Below are positions 1 through 8,101 of a stretch of 56,562 nucleotides of DNA, in pieces (positions within the stretch are counted from its first letter, which is position 1; every line of letters begins with the position of its first letter). The DNA is from an uncultured Bacteroidales bacterium (lineage in GTDB: Bacteria > Bacteroidota > Bacteroidia > Bacteroidales > UBA932): NCBI GenBank assembly GCA_905235995.1, contig CAJONI010000077.1, forward strand, positions 1-56,562, in the 5' to 3' direction. Position numbers and translations under genes: made by a program. A model generated the notes under the pieces. That model was not told where the DNA came from, did not search any database, and saw only the letters and a program-made list of their open reading frames with translations.

Positions 1-357
1 GAGCTCGTGAAGAAGATGAAGAAGAGCGGCGCCAAGGCCTACCTGGTGAACACCGGCTGGAACGGCACCGGCAAGCGCATCTCCATCAAGGACACCCGCG
101 GAATCATCGACGCGATCCTCGACCACAGCATCGACAAGGCCAAGACGAAGAAGATTCCCTACTTCGACTTCGAAGTGCCCACCAAGCTGAAAGGCGTCGA
201 CACCGCTATCCTCGATCCCCGCGACACCTACACCGATCCCAAAAAATGGGACGAGAAAGCAAGGGACCTCGCAGGCCGCTTCATCAAGAACTTCCACAAG
301 TACGAGTCCAACCGCGCCGGCAAGGCCCTCGTGAAAGCCGGTCCGAAAGTCGACTAG
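1..357 (+). CDS. pckA: Phosphoenolpyruvate carboxykinase (ATP), C-terminal fragment
   Basis: This is the 3' end of a gene whose start lies before the window; the frame is open from base 1 and stops at 355-357. The last 118 residues match ATP-dependent PEP carboxykinase closely, including the segments [30 protein letters not shown] and the terminal KALVKAGPK, which align almost residue for residue with the E. coli enzyme. The family interconverts oxaloacetate + ATP with PEP + CO2 + ADP in the cytosol. In Bacteroidales it often runs in the CO2-fixing direction toward succinate; that is family knowledge. The ATP-binding Walker-type core lies outside the window. The next gene can start 2 nt after this stop, so the two may be co-transcribed. 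Confidence 0.96.
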   Translation, partial: ELVKKMKKSGAKAYLVNTGWNGTGKRISIKDTRGIIDAILDHSIDKAKTKKIPYFDFEVPTKLKGVDTAILDPRDTYTDPKKWDEKARDLAGRFIKNFHKYESNRAGKALVKAGPKVD

Positions 358-359
358 TC

Positions 360-950
360 TTGAAGGAAATCCTATTGCCAGAACCTTCGCGCAGCGGCGG
401 CATGCCGCTGCGCGATGCGTTGATGGCCCGGCGTTCGGTGCGGAAGTTCAGCCCGCGACGCTTCCGCCTCGACCACCCCGAAGACCTGCAGCTGCTCTCC
501 GACCTGCTCTGGGCCGCGTGGGGCTACATCTCGCTGAAACGGCGCTCGGCCCCCTCCTCCCACAACTGGCAGGAACTCGAGCTGAGGCTGCTGCTGCCCG
601 AGGGAGTTTTCGTCTACGACGCCGTCGACATCCGGCTCGTGCAGCAGTCGGAGGCCGACCTGCGGGCGCTCAGCGGAGTGCAGGAATACCCTGCCACGGC
701 CCCGCTGAACATAGTGCTGGTGGCGGAGAAGACGCTCGTGACGGGCAAGACCCCGGAGGGGGTGATGGAGACCATCTTCACCGACTCGGGCTTCATCTGC
801 CAGAACATCTACCTGTTCTGCGCGTCGGAGGGCCTGGCCACGGTCACCCGCGCGTGGATCGACCGGCCCGCCCTGGCCGCGGCGCTGGGCCTCTCCGACA
901 CCCAGGCCGTCACCCTGGTTCAGACCGTCGGTTGGAAAAGTGAGGAATAA
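360..950 (+). CDS. SagB/ThcOx-type nitroreductase family protein
   Basis: A 196-residue FMN-dependent nitroreductase-fold protein. Visible motifs are an N-terminal LPEPSRSGGMPLRDALMARR stretch typical of the SagB-like branch, then RRSVRKF, LLWAAWGY, a SAPSSHNWQE segment that binds FMN and substrate in the family, and a C-terminal QTVGWK. The start is uncertain. TTG at 360 keeps the conserved LPEP..GGMPL segment, whereas ATG at 402 would cut into it, so TTG 360 is preferred. It lies directly behind pckA on the same strand. The physiological substrate cannot be told from sequence; homologues reduce nitro compounds, quinones or other acceptors with NAD(P)H. There is no signal peptide, so it should be cytosolic. 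Confidence 0.8.
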   Translation: MKEILLPEPSRSGGMPLRDALMARRSVRKFSPRRFRLDHPEDLQLLSDLLWAAWGYISLKRRSAPSSHNWQELELRLLLPEGVFVYDAVDIRLVQQSEADLRALSGVQEYPATAPLNIVLVAEKTLVTGKTPEGVMETIFTDSGFICQNIYLFCASEGLATVTRAWIDRPALAAALGLSDTQAVTLVQTVGWKSEE

Positions 951-962
951 TGACTAACTTTG
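932..962 (+). promoter_or_regulatory. Bacteroidetes-type promoter for the kinase/MurU operon
   Basis: A TTG at 932-934 is followed after 20 nt by TAACTTTG at 955-962. This fits the Bacteroidetes sigma consensus (TTG at -33, TAnnTTTG at -7) with normal spacing. Transcription should begin near 967-970, about 15 nt before the ATG at 983. The -33 element lies inside the end of the nitroreductase gene. It is the only promoter I see for the five-gene operon ending at 8093, and the only box in the window with a good -33 partner. Confidence 0.65.
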
Positions 963-982
963 AAGGTTAACGTCACCCCGTC

Positions 983-2398
983 ATGGATCGCGTAAAGACA
1001 TTATTCGAACAGTATACCGGCTCCCGGGTCGAGAGCATCGCCGAACTGCCCTCGTCGGGCAGCAACCGCCGCTACTTCCGCATCGGAAGCGGCGGGCGGA
1101 CGCTCATAGCCGCCCTGGGCACCTCCGTGCCCGAGAACATAGCCTTCTGGACCATGGCCCGGCACTTCCGCGAGCGCGGGCTCAACGTGCCCGAGGTGCT
1201 CTGCCACAGCGAAGATTTCGCCTGCTACCTGCAGGAGGACCTCGGCGACGACACGCTCTTCCGCATGGTGGCCGACGGCCGCACGAAAGGCAGTTATTCC
1301 CCTGAAGAGAAGGCCCTCATCGCCAAGGTGGTCCGCGCCCTGCCCCGCATCCAGTACGAGGGTGCAAAGGGGCTCGACTTCTCGGTGTGCTATCCCCAGC
1401 CCGAGTTCGACCGCAGGATGATAGCCTTCGACCAGAATTATTTCAAGTATTGCTTCCTCAAGGCCACGGGGCTGGAGTTCAGCGAGATAGAGCTCGATCA
1501 GGACTTCCAGGCAATGGCCGACGTGCTGATGGGCGCGATGTCGGACACCTTCCTCTACCGCGACTTCCAGGCGCGCAACGTGATGGTGCGCGACGGCGAG
1601 CCCTGGTTCATCGACTTCCAGGGAGGCAGGAAGGGTCCCATCTACTACGACGTGGCCTCGTTCATCTGGCAGGCAAAGGCGGCATATCCCGACGAGTTCA
1701 AGGCCGAACTCATAGACGCATATCTCGAGGCACTGAAGCCCTACCGGCCGGTGAGCAAGGAAGAGTTCCTGCAGACGCTCAGGCACTTCGTGCTCTTCCG
1801 CACCCTCCAGGTGCTCGGAGCCTACGGCTTCCGGGGCTACTTCGAGAAGAAGCCGCACTTCCTGCAGAGCGTCCCCTACGCCATCGACAACCTCCGCAAG
1901 CTGCTCAAGGAGCCCTTCACGGAATATCCCTACCTGAACGACCTGCTCGGGGAGATGGTGAAGATGAAGCAGTTCGCCGATCCCGGACCCGAACCCGGTC
2001 TGGAGGTCGACGTGATGAGCTTCGCCTACAAGAAAGGCATCCCCAACGACGAGAGCGGCAACGGCGGCGGCTACGTGTTCGACTGCCGCGGCCTCGAGAA
2101 CCCCGGCAAGTACGAGCACTACAGGCACTTCACCGGCATGGACCCGGAAGTGGTGAAGTTCATGGAAGACGACGGCGGGGTGTTCAAGTTCCTCGACAGC
2201 GCCTACTCGCTGGTCGACGCCCATGTGAAGCGCTTCATCGAGCGCAAGTTCACCCACCTGATGGTCGGCTTCGGCTGCACCGGCGGGCAGCACCGCTCGG
2301 TGTACTGCGCCGAACACATGGCCGCCCACCTGGCCGGAAAATTCAACGTCAAGGTGAAGATCACCCACCGCGAACTCGACGTGGAGAAAGAACTCTGA
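983..2398 (+). CDS. AmgK-like sugar kinase fused to RapZ C-terminal domain
   Basis: A 471-residue two-domain protein. Residues about 1-330 are an aminoglycoside-phosphotransferase-fold kinase: SSGSNRRYFRI in the nucleotide-binding lobe, catalytic loop YRDFQARN (Asp194, Asn199; Tyr replaces the usual His) and metal-binding FIDFQGG (Asp211). The closest characterised relatives are AmgK enzymes, which phosphorylate MurNAc/GlcNAc at C1. Residues about 343-471 match the C-terminal domain of the RNase adaptor RapZ: SFAYKKGIP, YVFDCRGLENP, TGMD and the signature GCTGGQHRSVY at 431-441. In E. coli RapZ this domain binds glucosamine-6-phosphate. RapZ's N-terminal P-loop domain is absent. The MurU-like gene follows after 3 nt, which supports AmgK. 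A regulatory role for the RapZ domain is inference. Confidence 0.85.
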   Translation: MDRVKTLFEQYTGSRVESIAELPSSGSNRRYFRIGSGGRTLIAALGTSVPENIAFWTMARHFRERGLNVPEVLCHSEDFACYLQEDLGDDTLFRMVADGRTKGSYSPEEKALIAKVVRALPRIQYEGAKGLDFSVCYPQPEFDRRMIAFDQNYFKYCFLKATGLEFSEIELDQDFQAMADVLMGAMSDTFLYRDFQARNVMVRDGEPWFIDFQGGRKGPIYYDVASFIWQAKAAYPDEFKAELIDAYLEALKPYRPVSKEEFLQTLRHFVLFRTLQVLGAYGFRGYFEKKPHFLQSVPYAIDNLRKLLKEPFTEYPYLNDLLGEMVKMKQFADPGPEPGLEVDVMSFAYKKGIPNDESGNGGGYVFDCRGLENPGKYEHYRHFTGMDPEVVKFMEDDGGVFKFLDSAYSLVDAHVKRFIERKFTHLMVGFGCTGGQHRSVYCAEHMAAHLAGKFNVKVKITHRELDVEKEL

Positions 2399-2401
2399 GC
2401 C

Positions 2402-3121
2402 ATGAAAGCCCTTATCTTCGCCGCCGGGCTCGGCACCCGGCTCAAACCCCTGACCGACACGATGCCCAAGGCCCTCGTGCCAGTCGGTGGCAAGCCGCTT
2501 GTCGACCATGTGGCGGAGAAACTGGTGGCTTCGGGCTGCGACTCGCTGGTGATCAACGTACACCACTTCGCGGAGCAGATACGCGCCCACGTGGCGGAGC
2601 GCAAAGGCTGGGGCGTGCCCGTGGCCTTCTCCGACGAGACCGACCTGCTCCGGGAGACCGGCGGCGGGATACGTCACGCGGAAGCCCTGCTGCAGGGCGA
2701 AGAGCCCTTCCTCGTCCACAACGTGGACATACTTTCCAACCTGGACCTCAAGTGGTTCCGCGCGCAGCACCGCGAGGGCGACCTCGCCACCATCCTGGTG
2801 AGCCCGCGCGAGACCCAGCGCTACTTCCTCTTCGACGACGAAGGGAAACTCGTGGGCTGGACCAACCGCGCCACCGGCGAAGTGCGCAGCCCCTACCCGG
2901 GCATAGACCCCGACCAGTGCACCGCCCTGGCCTTCTCCGGCATACATTGCATTGACCCGGCCATCTTCCCGCTGATGCGCCCCTGGCCCGAAAAGTTTTC
3001 GATAGTCGATTTCTATCTCGAAATCTGCCGCACCCACACCATACGCGCTGCGGTGATGCCCGGCCTGGAGCTCCGCGACGTGGGCAAGATAGCCGAACTG
3101 GACCTGAAATTTCCAAGATAA
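2402..3121 (+). CDS. murU: MurU-like sugar-1-phosphate nucleotidyltransferase
   Basis: A 239-residue GT-A-fold nucleotidyltransferase. The N-terminal signature GLGTRLKPLTDTMPKAL (about residues 9-25) holds the nucleotide loop and catalytic Lys, and HNVDILSN carries the metal-binding Asp. The family joins a sugar-1-phosphate to an NTP. Its length without a C-terminal hexapeptide domain, and its place 3 nt behind the AmgK-like kinase, match the amgK-murU pair described in Pseudomonas putida. There MurU makes UDP-MurNAc from MurNAc-1-P, bypassing MurA/MurB and fosfomycin. A mannose-1-phosphate guanylyltransferase-like role cannot be excluded from sequence alone. Cytosolic. The next gene begins 4 nt after the stop. 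Confidence 0.8.
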   Translation: MKALIFAAGLGTRLKPLTDTMPKALVPVGGKPLVDHVAEKLVASGCDSLVINVHHFAEQIRAHVAERKGWGVPVAFSDETDLLRETGGGIRHAEALLQGEEPFLVHNVDILSNLDLKWFRAQHREGDLATILVSPRETQRYFLFDDEGKLVGWTNRATGEVRSPYPGIDPDQCTALAFSGIHCIDPAIFPLMRPWPEKFSIVDFYLEICRTHTIRAAVMPGLELRDVGKIAELDLKFPR

Positions 3122-3125
3122 TACC

Positions 3126-5171
3126 ATGCTGAACATATCCTACTGCTCCGACAAGTACCAGTACACGATGGGCAAGTCCTTCTACGACAACGGGATGAAG
3201 GACAAGGTCGCGGTGTTCAACCTCTTCTTCCGCAAGGCGCCCGACAACAACAACTGGGCGGTGGTCAGCGGCACGCGCGAAGCGATGCAGATGATCGCGG
3301 GCCTGGGAAGCGAGGATATCTCATTCTTCGAGAAGTTCCTGCCGGGCGACGAGTACCGCGAATTCCGGGAGTACCTGGCCCACATGAAGTTCACGGGACA
3401 GGTATATGCGATGAAGGAGGGCGAGATAGCCTTCCCGAAGGAGCCCGTCATCACCGTGGTCGGGCCCATCATCGAAGCTCAGGTGCTCGAGACGCCGCTG
3501 CTCTGCATCATGAACCACCAGATGGCCATCGCGACCAAGGCCTCGCGCGTGACACGTGCCGCGGGCGAGCGTCCGGTGAGCGAGTTCGGCTCGCGCAGGG
3601 CCCACGGCCCCTGGGCTGCGGAGTACGGAGCGAAGGCCGCCCTGATAGGAGGCTGCGAGAGCACTTCCAACATCCTGACAGGGGTGGAGTTCGGCTTCCC
3701 TGCCAGCGGCACGATGGCCCACAGCTACACCACGTCTTTCGGCTGCTCGATCGACGGGGAGTACAAGGCCTTCGACAACTATATCAAGACCCACCGCGGC
3801 GAAGGGCTGATCCTGCTCATCGACACCTTCGACACACTCAAGTGCGGCCTCAAGAACGCCATCAAGGCCTTCAGGGCCAACGGCATAGACGACAGCTACC
3901 CGCAGGGCTACGGCATCCGCCTCGACAGCGGCGACCTGGCCTATCTCTCGGAGAAGTGCCGCGAGGTGCTCGACGCCGCAGGCCTGAAGGGCTGCAAGAT
4001 TTTCGCCACCAACTCGCTCGACGAATACATCATCTCCGACCTGGAGAAGCAGGGCGCGGCCGTCGACAGTTTCGGAGTGGGCGACGCCATCGCCACCAGC
4101 AAGCACAACCCCTGCTTCGGCAACGTGTACAAGCTGGTGCAGGTGGACGACGAACCGATACTCAAGCGCAGCGAAGACAAGGCCAAGCTGATCAACCCGG
4201 GCTTCCAGGTGACCTACCGCATCATCCAGGACGGCAAGTTCAAGGCCGACGTGACCTGCCTGCGCGGCGACTCCTTCTCGAAGATCATCGAGAACTGCGA
4301 GGAGCTGCACATCACCGACGAAGCCGACGAGACCAAGTACACCACCTTCCCCGCCGGTTCCTACAGCTGGAAGAAGCTGCAGGAGCTCTCGTTCGACAAC
4401 GGCAGGATCATCGAGGACAGCCGCACTGTCTTCGAGAAGCGCGATTACTACCGTGCCAACCTGGCATCGTTCAACCCGACGCAGACACGCATCATCAACC
4501 CGCACTATTATAAGGTGGACATCTCCGACGACCTGTACGACCTGAAGATGCTGCTTATCAACAGGATCATCCGCCAGATCAAGAAGATGCAGGAGGAGGA
4601 GACGGGAGTGCCGCAGCGCTACACGCACGTGGTGGTCGACATGCTCTACGATTTCATCGACGGCTCGATGGCCTGCACCAATGCCGAAAAGGCGGTAGCG
4701 GAGAGCGTGAAGATGATAAACCGCTACGAAAACGACCAGGTGCTCTATGTGCTTGACCATCACCCGGTAAACCACTGCTCGTTCAAGGAGCAGGGCGGCC
4801 CCTGGCCGGCTCACTGCGTGATGCAGACCCACGGGGGCGAGATCCACGAGGCCTTCTACAGGGACGTGGAGCTGCCGGAGCACAGGCCCTCCAAGGCCAA
4901 CATGTTCTTCAAGGGCCTGAACCCGAAGAAGGAGCAGTATTCCGGCTTCGAGAGCCACAACTCGGAGGGCATAGAGCTGAGCACGGTACTGACCAAGAAC
5001 GTGCTGGTGAGCGGAATAGCCACTGAATACTGCGTGCGCGAGACCTGCTACGACCTGGTGAAGGCGGGGTGCGAGGTGTACCTTCTCGAAGCGGGCCTGG
5101 CCTACATCGACAAGGCAGGACATGAAAAAACATTGGCAGAACTTTCGCGAATCGGCGTGAAAATTGTATAA
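3126..5171 (+). CDS. pncB-pncA: Nicotinate phosphoribosyltransferase-nicotinamidase fusion
   Basis: A 681-residue fusion joining two consecutive NAD-salvage steps. Residues about 1-485 are nicotinate phosphoribosyltransferase: SDKYQYTMG near the start, SEFGSRRAHG, a GTMAHSY substrate loop, GIRLDSGDLAYLS and NPGFQVTYRI. Residues about 495-681 are a nicotinamidase of the isochorismatase fold: catalytic Asp505 (VVVDMLYDF), metal ligands Asp544, His546 and His550 (DHHPVNH), catalytic Lys596 (FFKGLNP) and nucleophile Cys636 (ATEYCVRET). All catalytic residues of both halves appear present, so the protein should convert nicotinamide to nicotinate and then to nicotinate mononucleotide. The reading frame is continuous, with a charged linker (QIKKMQEEE). 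It sits in the kinase/MurU operon; PnuC is encoded at 41418-42077. Confidence 0.93.
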   Translation: MLNISYCSDKYQYTMGKSFYDNGMKDKVAVFNLFFRKAPDNNNWAVVSGTREAMQMIAGLGSEDISFFEKFLPGDEYREFREYLAHMKFTGQVYAMKEGEIAFPKEPVITVVGPIIEAQVLETPLLCIMNHQMAIATKASRVTRAAGERPVSEFGSRRAHGPWAAEYGAKAALIGGCESTSNILTGVEFGFPASGTMAHSYTTSFGCSIDGEYKAFDNYIKTHRGEGLILLIDTFDTLKCGLKNAIKAFRANGIDDSYPQGYGIRLDSGDLAYLSEKCREVLDAAGLKGCKIFATNSLDEYIISDLEKQGAAVDSFGVGDAIATSKHNPCFGNVYKLVQVDDEPILKRSEDKAKLINPGFQVTYRIIQDGKFKADVTCLRGDSFSKIIENCEELHITDEADETKYTTFPAGSYSWKKLQELSFDNGRIIEDSRTVFEKRDYYRANLASFNPTQTRIINPHYYKVDISDDLYDLKMLLINRIIRQIKKMQEEETGVPQRYTHVVVDMLYDFIDGSMACTNAEKAVAESVKMINRYENDQVLYVLDHHPVNHCSFKEQGGPWPAHCVMQTHGGEIHEAFYRDVELPEHRPSKANMFFKGLNPKKEQYSGFESHNSEGIELSTVLTKNVLVSGIATEYCVRETCYDLVKAGCEVYLLEAGLAYIDKAGHEKTLAELSRIGVKIV

Positions 5172-5182
5172 GGGGTGAAGCG

Positions 5183-7471
5183 ATGCTGAAATTGAAGCAC
5201 AGAGCCTTGTTGATTACGGTCGCGTTGATGGCGGCTGCAGTGTCCCTGCCGGCACATCCTGCCGGACGGGGGAAGTGGCTCCGTGCTCCGCAGGACACCA
5301 TTCCCGTTATTGATTCCCTGGCGGTTCCGGCGGTCCAGGATACGCTTCCCCCGATGGATTCCGCGGCTTTCGCGGCGTATTCCGACTCGCTTCACCTGCA
5401 GAACCTCCGCGACTCGATCGACCGTATCTTCTGGGGCGAGATCGACACCGTCAGCCTCCCCCTCTCCGACTCCATCAACCGCTACGTGCTCGACTCCCTG
5501 GCGCGCAACCTCCCCGACACCTCCGACATCAAGCGCGCCATGCGCCGCATACGCAAGGAAGAGCGCGACAGCCTGAGGGCGGCCAAGCCCCGCGTGATCG
5601 AGACCTTCGTGATACCTGACTCCATGTATTACAGGCGGATACTGGTCTGGACTTCGGACAAGTACTTCAACGAATACCACGAGGCGGGGCTCGACACGAC
5701 GGCCAACAGCAACTACTACGACCAGCCGATGTACAAGAAGGACATCAACGCCACCTGGCTGGGCACCAACGGTTCCGCCACGCTCTACCACAACTGGTTC
5801 CGCCGCGAGGAGGCGCCCGACGCCCCGATGTTCACCCCGTATATCGGTGATTCCCAGACCGACGAGACCATCAAGCAATACAACACCAAGACCCCTTACA
5901 CCGAGCTGGCCTACTGGGGCACCCCGTTCGCCAACAAGACGATGGAGGAGTCGAACGTGAAGCTGCTCTCCACCCAGAACATCACCCCGCAGTTCAACTT
6001 CACCCTGGCCTACAGGCAGATGGGCTCCAAGGGCCTGCTGCAGAACGAAAAGACCGACAACCGCACCACGGTGATAATCGGCAACTACATGGGCAAGCGC
6101 TACTTCGCCAATTTCGGAACCATACGCCAGAGGGTCACCCGCACCGAGAACGGCGGCATACACGACTCGTTCTGGATCCGCGACACCATCGTGGAGGCCA
6201 AGTCGATACAGGTGAACCTCGCCGAGGCTTCCAACCTCTACAAGCGCCGCTCCTATTTCATCCACCAGACTCTGGCGGTGCCGATGAACTTCTTCCGCAA
6301 GGACAGGGATTCGCTCTCGCTGGGCGAAGGCACGATGGCCCACCTGGGCCACAGCGCGGAATTCACCACCTACAGCAAGGTGTACACCGACAAGATCGCG
6401 GAGAGCGACACCTGCGGGCACTCGTTCTACCACAATTACTATCTCAACCCCATCTCGAGCTACGACGACCTTGCCGTGCGCAACCTGGAGAACCGCGTCT
6501 TCATCAAGCTCCAGCCCTTCGCGCCCGACGCAATCCTGGCCAAGGTCAACGGCGGAATAGGCTACCAGCTGCTCTCCACCTACGCTTTCAAGCCCTCCGA
6601 CTACGTCTCGGGCCGCAAGTTCGACACTCAGCACAACCTCTACGTGTACGGCGGCGCCTCCGGCATGCTGAAGAAATACCTGGCCTGGGACGCCACCGCC
6701 GACTACTATTTCGCGGGCTACCGGATGTTCGACTTCGACATCGACGCGAAGCTGCGCCTTTCGGTCTATCCGCTCGACAAGGGCATACACCTCATAGGAA
6801 AGTTCCACACCGGCCTGAAGACCCCGCACCCCTTCGAGCAGCAGATCTACATGAACCACCACCGCTGGGACAACGACTTCTCCAAGACCTCCACCACGAG
6901 GGCCGAGGCGGAGCTAAAGATTCCCAAGTGGAGGCTAGAGGCGGGATTCGGCTATGCCCTGGTGGCCGGGCTGCTCTACTACGACACCGATGCCATCGTC
7001 AGGCAACACACCGAACCTGTCAGCATCATGAGTGCCTACCTGCGCAAGGACTTCACTGTCTGGCGCCTGCACTTCGACAACCAGGCGCTCTTCCAGCTGA
7101 CCAGCGCCCCGGAGGACGTGCTGCCGCTGCCGAAACTGACGCTCAACCTGCGCTGGTATTTCGACATCGACGTGGTGAAGGGTGTGATGAACCTGCAGGC
7201 GGGCGTCAACGCCATCTACAACACGGCGTGGTACGCGCCTTCCTACGCGCCGGACATCGGGCAGTTCCACAACCAGAACATGGAACTGATCGGCAATGTG
7301 CCTTACTTCGACATCTTCCTCAATGCCCAGTGGAAGCAGGTCAGCATCTTCATCAAATACACCAACGCTTTCAAGGACTGGCCTAAGTCGGACTACTTCT
7401 CGGCCTACCACTACATCAAACCTCTGCCTGCTTTCAGGTTCGGCATCCACTGGCCTTTCTATGTCTTTTAA
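5183..7471 (+). CDS. Putative porin (Porin_10-like outer membrane beta-barrel)
   Basis: A 762-residue exported protein. A signal peptide (MLKLKHRALLITVALMAAAV, cleavage near SLPAHPAG) is followed by a Ser/Asp-rich region to about residue 150 and then a long stretch of alternating polar and aromatic segments, as in a beta-barrel. It ends in an aromatic residue (HWPFYVF), typical of outer membrane barrel proteins. The motifs AYWGTPFANKTMEESNV and NFTLAYRQMGSKG resemble the Bacteroidetes putative porin family (Porin_10, PF14121). The substrate is unknown. It is 11 nt after the salvage fusion and overlaps the lytic transglycosylase start by 11 nt, so it belongs to the same transcript. Confidence 0.8.
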   Translation: MLKLKHRALLITVALMAAAVSLPAHPAGRGKWLRAPQDTIPVIDSLAVPAVQDTLPPMDSAAFAAYSDSLHLQNLRDSIDRIFWGEIDTVSLPLSDSINRYVLDSLARNLPDTSDIKRAMRRIRKEERDSLRAAKPRVIETFVIPDSMYYRRILVWTSDKYFNEYHEAGLDTTANSNYYDQPMYKKDINATWLGTNGSATLYHNWFRREEAPDAPMFTPYIGDSQTDETIKQYNTKTPYTELAYWGTPFANKTMEESNVKLLSTQNITPQFNFTLAYRQMGSKGLLQNEKTDNRTTVIIGNYMGKRYFANFGTIRQRVTRTENGGIHDSFWIRDTIVEAKSIQVNLAEASNLYKRRSYFIHQTLAVPMNFFRKDRDSLSLGEGTMAHLGHSAEFTTYSKVYTDKIAESDTCGHSFYHNYYLNPISSYDDLAVRNLENRVFIKLQPFAPDAILAKVNGGIGYQLLSTYAFKPSDYVSGRKFDTQHNLYVYGGASGMLKKYLAWDATADYYFAGYRMFDFDIDAKLRLSVYPLDKGIHLIGKFHTGLKTPHPFEQQIYMNHHRWDNDFSKTSTTRAEAELKIPKWRLEAGFGYALVAGLLYYDTDAIVRQHTEPVSIMSAYLRKDFTVWRLHFDNQALFQLTSAPEDVLPLPKLTLNLRWYFDIDVVKGVMNLQAGVNAIYNTAWYAPSYAPDIGQFHNQNMELIGNVPYFDIFLNAQWKQVSIFIKYTNAFKDWPKSDYFSAYHYIKPLPAFRFGIHWPFYVF

Positions 7472-8093
7472 ACGACTGTTTTTCTTCCTTTTGGCGGTGC
7501 TTATACTCTGGATGGCGAGGGCATGCAGCGGACCCGTGCCGGTGGAGGACACGGGTCTGTATCCGGCCGACTCGATACGCTACATGCGTGACTGCAACCA
7601 GGGCGAGAGGCATCTTTCGTCCTACGACTGGATAGTCAAGCGCTACGCCAAGCGGCGGGGTATCGACTGGAGGCTGGTATCGGCCATCATCTGGCACGAG
7701 TCCAGATACGATCCGGAGGCTTACTCGAGCATGGGTGCGATGGGGCTGATGCAGGTGATGAAGGTGACGGCGGAGAACTACGGGATGGACCCGGAGTCAA
7801 TGCTGGAGCCTGATGCGAACATCGACGTGGGGACGCATCTCTTCGGGGACCTGCTGCGGCAGTTCCGCAGGGAGGGCATGGACAACGAGGAGGCGATGCG
7901 TTTCGCGCTGGGGGCCTACAACATAGGCATAGGGGCGATGGCGTCGCGGCGGGAGGAGACTGCGGAGGCGAAGAGGGATCCTGACAAGTGGGAAGACGTG
8001 GCGCTTACGCTCGACACCTACAATCCGGCGATCGCCGGCTACGTAGAAGCCGTGATCCACACCTACCGCCGCTACTGCACCCTGGTGCCGTAA
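7461..8093 (+). CDS. Lytic transglycosylase (SLT domain)
   Basis: A 210-residue protein with one N-terminal hydrophobic segment (FKRLFFFLLAVLILWMARA) and then an SLT catalytic domain. The segment IIWHESRYDP has the catalytic Glu (about residue 80), followed by SSMGAMGLMQVM and ALGAYNIG, the usual active-site and substrate-binding motifs. It should cleave the MurNAc-GlcNAc bond of peptidoglycan in the periplasm, releasing 1,6-anhydroMurNAc products. A Cys at residue 22 (ARAC) could be a lipidation site, but the lipobox is weak. ATG 7461 is preferred because it gives the membrane segment and overlaps the porin stop by 11 nt. Its operon with the AmgK/MurU-like genes suggests linked wall breakdown and reuse. 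Confidence 0.9.
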   Translation: MSFKRLFFFLLAVLILWMARACSGPVPVEDTGLYPADSIRYMRDCNQGERHLSSYDWIVKRYAKRRGIDWRLVSAIIWHESRYDPEAYSSMGAMGLMQVMKVTAENYGMDPESMLEPDANIDVGTHLFGDLLRQFRREGMDNEEAMRFALGAYNIGIGAMASRREETAEAKRDPDKWEDVALTLDTYNPAIAGYVEAVIHTYRRYCTLVP

Positions 8094-8101
8094 ACGGAAA
8101 T

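Noticed and set aside
983-2398. Full RapZ-type RNase adaptor
   Set aside because: Only the C-terminal RapZ domain is present. The N-terminal half is a phosphotransferase kinase, not the RapZ P-loop domain.
1001-3136. A 711-codon minus-strand open frame opposite the kinase and MurU genes
   Set aside because: It is antisense to two genes with clear family motifs, and its translation is low-complexity (rich in His, Val, Glu). Long antisense frames are expected in GC-rich DNA with G/C-ending codons.
3126-5171. Two separate genes mis-joined by a missed stop
   Set aside because: The frame is continuous, the linker is plausible, and no internal ATG with a new translational signal was seen before the nicotinamidase domain.
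5102-6862. A 586-codon minus-strand open frame opposite the porin
   Set aside because: Antisense shadow of the porin coding sequence with valine/glycine-rich composition and no signal or motif.
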